A stretch of 64,000 nucleotides of DNA from contig CM046879.1 in assembly GCA_025667525.1 (NCBI GenBank), forward strand, positions 360,920,639 through 360,984,638, written 5' to 3'. The first letter of the stretch is position 1; each line of letters begins with the position of its first letter. This stretch comes from Glebionis coronaria (lineage: Eukaryota > Streptophyta > Magnoliopsida > Asterales > Asteraceae). Positions 37,690-46,642 of the stretch are shown in pieces. The notes under the pieces are model-generated. The model did not search any database and was not told the origin of the DNA. It saw nothing but the letters and a program-made list of their open reading frames with translations. Both the position numbers and the translations under genes were made by a program.

Positions 37690-39153
37690 TCATCATTGTA
37701 AACGGTGATGGACTTAATCTCTCCTTTCGGGTTTGGTATGGTGTTGCTAGGTAAGCCACCCGAAGAAGAGGAAGGTTTGCACATAATTGCTTTAAACATC
37801 GAAAGAATTTTGTTCTCAAACTTAGCTTGATTCCCTTCCATACGGTTTTGACTTTTCACTAATCTTTGTTGGTTAAGCTCAATCTTGTTATTTTGCCCCT
37901 CAATTGTATTTTGAAAATCGAGTTTCAAATTGTTCATTTGTCCTTGAAGATTGTTTTGAAAAGCTTTCAAATTTGCGTCATTTGTTTTGATATAGCTTGA
38001 CAAATCATTTTGATTGTTGTTTTGAAAACCTTGATTGTTTTGATTGCCATGAAATCCATTTGCTTGATTAAAATTCCCTTTGTTACCACGGTTAAAATTA
38101 TTCCCATTGTTTCCATTGTTGAATCTATTTTGAACCGGTGGAGCAACATGGTTTTAACGAGGAGCTTGACCGTTAGGATCATAAGTTCCCGTCGCGGAAA
38201 AAGCACTAGCTTGATCAAACCGCGTGGTTGAACAAGCATAATTCGGATGTGCTCCACCACATGATACACAAAAATTCTCAACCACATTAATCGATCCATG
38301 AGGATTCTTCCTAATCTCATTTAAAATTATGTCAATCTTAGAGTCCAATCTAGCAATCTTGGTATTAGATGAATTCACATTAGAAACAACCGGTGTGCTC
38401 TGTGAATATTGCACTCTAGACTTATTCTCAATGATACCCCACGTGTCTCTCGGAGTTTTTCTTAAAAGATTACCACCCGCGGGGGCATTTAAAGAATCGT
38501 GTTCAACCATATTAAGTCCATTATAAAAAGTATTAATTTGGTGTAACTCCGTGAAACCGTGGTGTGGATATTGTCTCAATAAATCCTTAAACCTTTCCCA
38601 AGCAACTCCAAACGATTCATGTACTTTTTGTTCAAACCTAGTGAATTCATTCTTAAAGTGAGTTGTTTTATATGGTGGAAAGAAAAATTCATAAACTTAG
38701 ACACTAAATCGTCCCATGTCAAAATCGAACCCGGTGGTTCGTTTTCATACCAACGCTTAGCGTTTCCCTCGAGCGAGTACGGAAAAAGCATGAGCTTAAT
38801 CGTGTCATTCGGCACATCTCTAAACTTGAGAGTCGAGGTGATACAAAGAAAATTCCAAATGTGAGAGTGCGGGTTATCCGACTCATTGCAACGAAATTGG
38901 TCGGCACGAATGAGTGATAAAAGACCCGTTTTAATCTCATAATGATCCGCCAAAATAGCTGGCACAACAATTGCTTCCCCGTATCCTTCGGTGGGTGCAC
39001 GGAGCAATTCCTCCATTGTTCAGTTATCGGCCTTATTACAACAATTGGTGGAAGCTCGGGTTCCACTACTCGTTGTTGACGATTTCTGTTTCTACGAGGA
39101 ATGTTTTCAAGCCTATCGAGATTAAGAAAAAGTCGATTAGAAAGTAATTGCAT
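37690..39153 (-). pseudogene. Element C gag
   Basis: The minus-strand pieces in order are 39153-38719 (MQLLSNRLFLNLDRLEN), 39016-38576 (APTEGYGEAIVVPAILADHYEIK, LMLFPYSLEGNAKRWYENE), 38579-38154 (HHGFTELHQINTFYNGLN, AGGNLLRKT, CVSCGGAHPNYAC) and 38003-37690 (heptad-like QNNLQGQMNNLKLDFQN, then PSNTIPNPKGEIKSIT). Domain order and many residues match the element B gag. At least three frameshifts separate the pieces. The knuckle CVSCGGAHPNYAC has CX2CX3HX4C spacing. The frame breaks at ~37700 just short of the expected TRSG segment, and the next ~30 bases to the D LTR are unlike either element. Confidence 0.85.
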
Positions 39154-39800
39154 AAACCAAAATGACGAGAATTTAGAGGGTTGAAGAAAAGAAATATAGA
39201 TTAGAAGAAGATTTTTTTGGTATTTTTATTTGGTATTGCTCAATCAAAGATTGATAAAAACAAGGAATAAGGATAATTACTATGGAAGTAAAATACTCTC
39301 GGTCGACTTTGAAACGTAGGTGAAAACCCAAACGTCTCGAGGTTCAATAAGGAAACAACAAAAATAAGATTTATTACTACTTGAGTTGGCAAACCAATAA
39401 TCGGTTGTCCATCTCAATATATGCACAAGCAAGCGGGAAAACAAGGTATCACAAAGCACTTAAAAACCTTTTTCCTTAGACGGTCTTTTATAGTTCGTCG
39501 CCTTCTACCCACCTTATAGTTTGTATAAATAGAGTTCAAACTTTTTATTAGTATTTATCTATTTTGCCTTTATTTTTTTTCGTTTTGGATTCGAATACAA
39601 TAGCTAGGTGATGAAATCCCAACTAAGTTCTTTTTGGAAGTAGGTGTATTTATTGTTCTACATAATATAATATATTAATAACAAAAAACACGAAAAATCG
39701 ATATGTATTATATATAATATAAAAATAACAAAACTTTCCGAGGACGGAAAGGGTCTTCAAATCAACGGTCAACAAATCTCAAAGAACGAATCGTACACAA
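39154..39800 (-). other. Element C untranslated leader
   Basis: This is about 650 bases between primer site and gag with no coding potential. It shares the GATTCGAATACAAT segment and nearby text with the element B leader, in the same relative position. Confidence 0.6.
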
Positions 39801-39820
39801 AATCCCCGGCAGCGACGCCA
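39801..39820 (-). other. Element C primer-binding site (tRNA-Asp type)
   Basis: The minus strand reads TGGCGTCGCTGCCGGGGATT, eight bases inside the LTR end at 39829. It matches the tRNA-Asp 3' end with about two mismatches (GTCGC where GCCGT is expected). Confidence 0.82.
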
Positions 39821-39828
39821 AATTTTTT

Positions 39829-40739
39829 TGATGTGGTCGAGAAATGTCGGTGTATTTTAATATAATACGTTATAGAGCAAATTTAGGAAATTACCTTTAG
39901 GAAAAGGTAATAATTCAAAAATAAGCTAAAGACGAATCAATTAAACACGATAGTGATCCTGGTTCGTTGTACACAAGAAAATTGTGAATTTGAGACTTTC
40001 GTTTTGATTAGTAAAATTGATTTGAATTCGTTTCAGTTTTTATCTAAATTAATCCTACAAATTTCAATCCTAAAGTGCATGAATCGTACCCAAAATTAAA
40101 TATAAATGAAAATATTAAACTATATATTTTTACTGTCTACTTTATTTTTTGAAACAAACGATTTAAACAAAATTATTTAAAACAAAATTAAAACAATTTT
40201 TAAATCTAAAAGTAATAAAATATTTATTTTTTTATTTTTTAAACTTTATTTTAATTTAAACTAATATTTATTTATTATTTATACTAATTATTTTAAACTA
40301 AATAATAAAAACTTTTATTTATTTGAAATAAATAATATTTATTATTAATTAAAAACTAAAATCTTAACAAATGTAAAGAAGGAAAACAACGTGAGTTGTA
40401 AAACTGATAAGTTAAAATTTCAAAAGTATATTAATTACTTGACACTGTTAATAAACCAAATGAGCTCACAGCTCAAATGTTTGAGTGCTATGACTGTCAA
40501 GGGGGAGGTCTCGAGTTCGAGACCCCCTGAGGACGAATTTTTGGTATTAATGATTTAGGACCAGATTTTTAATAAAATAACAAAAAAACACCCCAAATTC
40601 GAGGGTCTTTCGAAATAACAAAGTAAATAAACAATATGCACTCAACAATTTATCAGCAAACTAAATCAGTATTATCAATACTCACAAGCATAAATGAGCG
40701 GAAATCTAAGTAATAAAGCTAAAATACTCTAAAACATCA
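39829..40739 (-). repeat. Element C 5' LTR, inner part
   Basis: The inner LTR end is TGATGTGG at 39829 (forward), next to the primer site. 40545-40739 matches 19465-19660 in the 3' LTR; the rest has no partner in the window. Element E interrupts it at 40740. It contains a tRNA-like sequence (40463-40530) and a very AT-rich stretch (40120-40380). Confidence 0.8.
40463..40530 (+). repeat. tRNA-like (SINE-head or tRNA-derived) sequence
   Basis: AGCTCAAATGTTTGAGTGC (40470-40488) resembles an A box and GAGTTCGAGACCCCC (40512-40526) a B box, with the ~40-base spacing of a tRNA-type RNA polymerase III promoter. It does not fold as a full tRNA and lacks a clear anticodon arm. It could be a SINE head inserted in the C LTR or an old part of the LTR. 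I see no A-tail or duplication. Confidence 0.5.
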
Positions 40740-42580
40740 TAATAAGTGTGAAAACACTTATCCTTTTACCACTTAATTATAATAATAACCAAGCCAAAAC
40801 GTGTATTTTATGTCGTAAATGTCGGAATTATGCGTGGTTTGTGTTTTTGTTGTGATTTAGGATCAAAATGTGAAAAGGGAAGAAAACACGGGTTTTCACG
40901 GGCTTTTATCAAAGAAAAAGACAAAAGACGAAGTCAAAAGATCAAGAGTGCAAAAAGAACGGAAGTCCAAGGCCTATTCTGAAGATTTATCGAAGAAAAA
41001 GTCTAAAGACGGAAGTTTAATTAAGTCTAAGAACTCAAGTCTAATAAATGAAGAAATTATAAGACGAGTTTAAATAATCCCGAGACAAAGTCGAAAAAGT
41101 CGAAGAATTTATAAAGACGAAAAGAAGAGAAAAGGAAGAAAAGATCAACACATGTCAATCCTCCCTATAAATACCCTCCTAATGACACATTAGGAGGTGT
41201 CAGCTAATTTGACAATTAGTCTTTCCATTTTACTTACTTGCACTTTCATATTGTCATTTACTTAATTGTCATTTAAATTCTTGCCTTTAATTTCAAGTAA
41301 GTTTTAGTTTTGTTGTTGAATCTTTATTTTTAATCAAGTTTTAATTAATATCTCATTCTACCTTTCTTATTTTGGTTAATCTTTATGCTTATTCGCTTAT
41401 TGTTATGCTTATTTGATTAATTGTTATGTTTTTATGTGTTTGATTGTGTCAGCTTATTGATTTTATAGCTTATTGTGTGCTTTTCTTAATTTTATTTAGT
41501 ATTTTTTAAAAGTTATTTTATAAAAAGTTGATTATAAATATTTTAATTATTTAGTGTTTTTAAAAGTTTTAAATTTTGGCTTATTAGCTTTTTCTTAAAA
41601 TAATTTTAGTTAAACTTTTGGTTAAATGCTTATTAGATTCTAGCTTATTTTTGTCTTTGCTTATTTTAGTTCTTATTCGGGTTATTATAAACCCCTTTTT
41701 TCCCGAATAGTAACCAAATCCATCATTCCGAATAGTGAGCAATCAAAATTATTCCGGATAGTGTAGTTAATCAACATTCCGGATAGTGGAATTTATTGTA
41801 TTCCGGATATGAGTTTGAACACTTACTCCGGATAGCTTGAGATTTGTGGATTTCGGATAGTGAACATTCTGAATATAGGCTAGAACAGATTCCGGATAAC
41901 TAGGAGGATATACATTCCGGATAGTTACATAAACTTGGATTCCGGATAAGTTCATAGTTCTACATTCCGGATAAGAGTTAAACTCCATATTCCGGATATG
42001 TGCCTTTACCAGATTCTGGATAAGCTCTACAACACGGATTCCGGATAATGACAGTATTACGGATTTCGGATAACTTGCTTCTACATATTCCGGATTGTGA
42101 CAATTCAAAGATTCCGGATAAGAAAAAGGGCACAGATTTCGGATAAGCTCTACAACACGAATTCTGGATAGTGACAGTATTCTGGATTCCGACTTAGGTT
42201 TTGTTTATTCCCTGTTTATTTTCAAGCATTTATTTTTCCTGCCATTTTTTCTTTAGTGTTATTTTAATTATTTTATCTTAGAATTATTTTAACTTGGCAT
42301 TTTAATTAAGTTTTCAAATTTACTTTTTGTCAAGATTTAATTTCTCGTCATTCAATTAATTTACTTTTAAAGTCTTTATTTTTCACCATTTACTTTTTAA
42401 TCATTTTCAGCTTTGTTTACTTTACCATTTACGTTAAAGTTTTGCAATTTTATTTTCAACAACGACAACCAATTCTTTCTTTTCCACCAAAAGACAACTG
42501 AGTCGCACATTTAACTGGAGATCAATTCGATAAGACACCGAGAATAACGAACTTTTTTATCTAGTAAAAACCAGTTATTA
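40740..42580 (+). repeat. Element E LTR1 (complete, ~1.84 kb)
   Basis: The start TAATAAGTGTG is fixed within 1-2 bases by the break from C LTR sequence and by the starts of LTR2 and LTR3 after their purine tracts. The end CAGTTATTA is fixed by the primer site. TAATAA...TTATTA is a perfect 6-bp inverted repeat, so the ends are TA...TA rather than TG...CA. A hairpin occupies 40742-40761. TATAAATA (41166-41173) is followed directly by a 10-bp hairpin (41175-41197). A 24-25 bp minisatellite fills 41698-42190. Confidence 0.82.
41698..42190 (+). repeat. Degenerate minisatellite, core ATTCCGGATA, ~20 units
   Basis: About 20 copies of ATTCCGGATAG/A or one-base variants (TTTCGGATA, ATTCTGGATA, ATTCCGAATA) recur every 24-25 bases. 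The sequence between cores is variable. It lies in the E LTR downstream of the TATA box and hairpin, so it would be transcribed. LTR2 and LTR3 end before it, so only one copy exists here. Confidence 0.9.
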
Positions 42581-42584
42581 AAAC

Positions 42585-42598
42585 GGCGCCGTTGCCGG
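42585..42598 (+). other. Element E primer-binding site (tRNA-Asp type)
   Basis: GGCGCCGTTGCCGG begins four bases after the LTR end. It matches the tRNA-Asp complement except for the first base (C where T is expected at 42584) and the end (CTC where GGA is expected). Confidence 0.82.
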
Positions 42599-42896
42599 CT
42601 CTTTTCTTAAAGATTAACGGTTTTCTGTGAGAGACACGTTCGATTTTGGGATCCGTTCACTCGTGAAAGTTATTTCTCTTGTCATAAATTTTCAAAAATC
42701 CATAAAAATTAAAAATTTTCAAAAAAATCCATAAAATTTCTAAAAATTTCAAAAAATCCAAAAACATTTAAAAATCATTTAAAAGCATTTCTTTTTCAAA
42801 GTTTTTCACCAAAAAGATTTTATTTTTACAAGTACATATATATTCTCTATTTCTTTGGTATCTTTTTCTTTTTCTTTTCTTTTGCAGGTGTATAAA

Positions 42897-43643
42897 ATGG
42901 GGAAGATCACAAACAAATCCAATGGAAGAGAATCGGCGAATATAATTAATGTGCTTCAAGACGAGCTTGATACAACTACTTGTGAAAGTACAAAGCTTGA
43001 CGATTTTGTCATCTACAACAATCCTATTTTCGATTCTTGCTATGATAATCCACTTTTCCAAGATGATGTGGATGATTCTATCTCCAATTTGGATGCCCCA
43101 CCAATTCATGAGTCTCCACCAATTTATGATGACTATGATGATGATTCTAGTTCTGATGGGGATGATTATGATAATTTTGTTTCAGAGTATAAACACATGC
43201 CAACATATGATGATTTTGATGATGTTGATACTCTTTCGAGTGATTCTTCACATGATGACCATGTTCCTATTTTTGCTGAAGATCCTCCACCAACAATGCT
43301 TGATCCTACTTTGGATGACTACTCATTTGAGGAAGATTTTGCTACCTTTCTCAACACCTACTTCCCCAATGAGAATGATTCTCCTCCGTTGTACTTTGAT
43401 TATGGTCTTTATCCTCCTTCGGATATGAAGAAACCCATTTCAAAGGTGAAGAAACCGGAACACACCGACATCCGCAGTACTTACGTTTTGACACCTCTCT
43501 ATCCCCCTTCTGAGGATGAGATTGTGCGATTTATGAGCGGATCTTATTCAAGGTCTACTGAGACTGAGTCTTATTTTCCCCTAAAGGAAAAGGTGTTCGA
43601 TCCCGGTATTGCAATTTTCAAGCCATCTAAGTATCCCATCTGA
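42897..43643 (+). CDS. Element E acidic ORF with FDPGI motif (unknown function)
   Basis: The ATG at 42897 (MGKITNKSNG...) is preferred over the upstream in-frame ATG at 42855. It follows a strong pyrimidine tract and a TTTTGCAG/GT splice-acceptor-like site at 42886-42890. The 248-residue product is strongly acidic, with repeated Asp and Pro: DNPLFQDD near residue 45, then IYDDYDDDSSSDGDDYD, and a second acidic run VDTLSSDSSHDDH. KVFDPGIAIF lies at the C-terminus (43590-43620). There is no Cys-His knuckle, protease, RT or transmembrane segment. It resembles the acidic ORFs of C and F. No known domain is recognised; the open frame may be chance preservation or real selection. Confidence 0.6.
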   Translation: MGKITNKSNGRESANIINVLQDELDTTTCESTKLDDFVIYNNPIFDSCYDNPLFQDDVDDSISNLDAPPIHESPPIYDDYDDDSSSDGDDYDNFVSEYKHMPTYDDFDDVDTLSSDSSHDDHVPIFAEDPPPTMLDPTLDDYSFEEDFATFLNTYFPNENDSPPLYFDYGLYPPSDMKKPISKVKKPEHTDIRSTYVLTPLYPPSEDEIVRFMSGSYSRSTETESYFPLKEKVFDPGIAIFKPSKYPI

Positions 43644-44047
43644 TGAAATAAAAGGAAAGATTTTTGGAACTTGTGGAGATATGCTTGCACTTCATCATAA
43701 TTTCTACCACCGTGCTCAATCTTTTCTTAAGGGACCCTTGCCTACTCTTCTTTGGCTTGCCTTGTTCGCCTTAAGCTTGTGCTATTTGATGAACGAAAAC
43801 TATGTATTTGATCTCGGTGGATGTTCTGCATGCTTCTTACCATGCTAATCAAGGTCGAGTCAGGCTCACGACTCGTTTAACAAAAACAAGCGATTCTCGG
43901 GAGCTAACCCGAGTATCTATCCTTTTTATTCGTTTTATAATAAGTGTAGGGGGAGACCCTACTATGTGTTTGTTGTTTTCTTTCTTATCATCTGCAGGGA
44001 TTCGAGCTTTAAAAGATCCATTCATGATGAATTTTGACGACCCGTGA
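43644..44047 (+). pseudogene. Element E continuation of the acidic ORF (second motif)
   Basis: In the +1 frame (43609-43848) the sequence continues with CGDMLALHHNFYHRAQSF and ends ENYVFDLGG at 43792-43818, the counterpart of the second FDPGI motif in C and F, about 65 residues after the first. A PPT-like AAGTGTAGGGGG (43942-43953) and an acceptor-like TCATCTGCAG/G (43989-43999) follow. Either a frameshift split one ORF, or splicing joins it. Confidence 0.45.
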
Positions 44048-45850
44048 TTCTGTGTACCCGTCTTCCCGGTTCTATCCTAAACTCTTTTGATTCACTCTTT
44101 TATATTTTACAATATTAAAATAGGAATCACTTTAGTAGTCTCTTCCTTAGCAAGATTTAAACAACGTGCACAATGTCCTAAGTGTAGGGGAGTTTACTTC
44201 CACATGCTTAAACATTGAGGACAATGTTTATATCAAGTGTAGGGGGACTTCTATCGAAGTTAAGTGGGCTTTTTCATTAATTTGTCCTCATTTTAACCGG
44301 AAAATCGAGTTTTTCGACATTTTTCAAAATTTTTAATCTATTTTGGCCTAGTAGTTTTTCCTTTGTTATCGTTATTTACTTTCTTTGCTAGAGTAAAGTT
44401 TAATAAAGTGGTTTTAATTTTCAATGTCATGAATCTTTTGACTCAACCCGAGTTTACTTATCTAAGTTTACTCTAGCTAGTATCCTTAACGTGTTTAAGT
44501 CAAGTTTTGCTAGGCTTTTATATAGGGAACTTTAAAACGCGAAAGTCTTAACTCTTACGGGTTAAGAACGTGAACTTTTCGCAAGTTCCTATAATTGATC
44601 CTAGAAAGTCGTTTATCAAGGGAACTTTAAAATGCGAATTCTAAACTTGAAAAAGTCTAAGAAGTTGCAAGATCCTATAAATGACTTGAAAACTCGAAAC
44701 TTTGATTTAATAGGCTAAGCATCCATGAGTCTCATTCCTTGAGATTTTAAATTGTAGAGAACGAGAGGTGATAGAGTCAGTTATAAGTTTGGTATTCTTT
44801 CATGAATTTATGTGAGTTGATTATAAGCTTTTTCTCCCGTCGCTTGTTAATAGATTTATTTACAATAAATAAGATCGTACAATTGAAAAGTTACTTAGCT
44901 TCCAACCCAAGATTGTTTAAAAGTTTCTCGGTATTAATTAGAGTTCATAGCCAAGGCATAACTTATTGAAGCTGGATGCGAAGATTGGCGAGTCCGAAAA
45001 GTCCCTAACAAGGCATGAGGGCTACATTTTGTTGCTAAAGATCCAAAGTGATGTAAAGAATCATTTACCAAAAATCAATATGAAGGATCGAGACACACGA
45101 CGAAAAGCAAACACTCCCCAAAAGATCATGCAGAAGTCTATCCAAAAAGACCCTAGCAAGGTATGAGGATAAATAGATCCAACTCCTAAAAGGAGGCGGA
45201 TCGTTGTATATCAAAATCCCAAATAAAGATTCGAGAAAAATGAAGAGAGTCGTGGTCCATGTATGAAGAATCTCTCAAAAAGTTCACGTGAAGAAATTCT
45301 TATTATGAAGAGAAGACCATTATTTCATGAATGTCTCTCAAGATTCGAAGTATGAAGTCACTGCCAAATATCGGTCCGAGAAAGGTCTCAAATCCTGAAG
45401 CGAGTTATGCCAATATATGAACTTTATGAGGTCCCGAGAAGCAGTTTAAAAGATTTTGTCCTTTAGCTAACTATTGATTAAATCGTCCTACTTTATTTTC
45501 AGCCTAAATAACTATCGAAATAAGTCAACCATGGATCCTCGTGATCATTCAAGACAACAATAAAATATAAGAGATACACCTAGGAATAAGGGAGTCTAAG
45601 TGAATAATTGGGCCACATGTGTTTGTGTTAGTTTGCTAACTTATAATAACAATGATCTCGTTTTTAAGCTTGGTATGGGGAACGTGAAACTTGAGGGTGA
45701 TAAACATTCATGACATTCCAAAACCCTAAGGAAATTCTTTGATCTTTTTACTTGTCTTGTGTTTAATAAAGGCCAAGGTGGATTGATTATGATGGAAAAT
45801 GTAAAACTTGCTTTGTAACTAATGCATTGCATGAGGGCATTGCAATGGTC
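44048..45850 (+). other. Element E 3' noncoding region, conserved with C
   Basis: No gene is supported. Internal purine tracts AAGTGTAGGGG recur at 44180-44190 and 44235-44246. 44430-44810 matches C (22760-23160, minus) closely. Within it GGGAACTTTAAAAYGCGAA occurs twice, about 95 bases apart. Downstream sequence (44800-45850) is shared with the duplicate at 47190-48250. Confidence 0.7.
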
Positions 45851-45864
45851 AAGTGTAGGGGATT
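45851..45864 (+). other. Element E polypurine tract
   Basis: AAGTGTAGGGGATT directly precedes the LTR2 start TAATAAG. The same tract precedes LTR3 at 48250-48263. Confidence 0.82.
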
Positions 45865-46642
45865 TAATAAGTGTGAAAACACTTATCCTTTTACCACTTA
45901 ATTATAATAATAACCAAGCCAAAACGTGTATTTTATGTCGTAAATGTCGAAATTATGCGTGGTTTGTGTTTTTGTTGTGATTTAGGATCAAAATGTGAAA
46001 AGGGAAGAAAACACGGGTTTTCAAGGGCTTTTATCGAAGAAATAGACAAAAGACGAAGTCAAAATATCAAGAGTGCAAAAAGAATGGAAGTCCAAAGCCT
46101 ATTCTGAAGATTTATCGAAGAAAAAGTCTAAATACGGAAGTTTAATGAAGTCGAAGAACTCAAGTCTAATAAATAAAGAAGGTATAAGACGAGTTCAAAT
46201 AATCCCGAGACAAAGTCGAAAAAGTCGAAGAATTTATAAAGACGAAAAGACGAGAAAAGGAAGAAAAGATCAACACATGTTAATCCTCCCTATAAATACC
46301 CTCCTAATGACACATTAGGAGGTGTTAGCTAATTTGAAAAATTAGTCATTCCATTTTACTTACTTGCACATTCATATTGTCATTTACTTAATTGTCATTT
46401 AAATTCTTGCCTTTAATTTCAAGTAAGTTTTAATTTTGTTGTTGAATATTTATTTTTAATCAAGTTTTAATTAATATCTCATTCTACCTTTCTTATTTTG
46501 GTTAATCTTTATGCTTATTCGCTTATTGTTATGCTTATTTGATTAATTGTTATGTTTTTATGTTTTTGATTGTGTTAGCTTATTGATTTTATAGCTTATT
46601 GTGTGCTTTTCTTAATTTTTATTTAGTGTTTTTTAAAAGTTA
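45865..46642 (+). repeat. Element E LTR2 (5' portion only)
   Basis: It matches LTR1 from its start through ATTTAGTGTTTTTTAAAAGTTA, then jumps at 46643 to a repeat of internal sequence. The TATA box and post-TATA hairpin (46300-46322) are kept. The minisatellite and LTR end are absent. Confidence 0.85.

Noticed and set aside
40463..40530. Functional tRNA gene
   Set aside because: Only A- and B-box-like segments are present; no acceptor or anticodon stem can be drawn.
40870..41073. Lys-rich ORFs at LTR starts of E (40870, 46073, 48343)
   Set aside because: They recur because LTRs are copies; lengths and frames differ and they lie upstream of the TATA box.
41767..42108. A 113-residue minus-strand ORF
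   Set aside because: It is a translation of the 24-25 bp minisatellite; its repeated peptide follows the DNA period.
41698..42190. CRISPR-like array of short repeats
   Set aside because: Repeats are degenerate, spacers are too short (about 14 bases), and the locus is a plant LTR.
44966..45166. 66-residue ORF in E and similar short ORFs in the duplicate
   Set aside because: They are not kept between 44966 and its duplicate near 47360, so they are chance frames.
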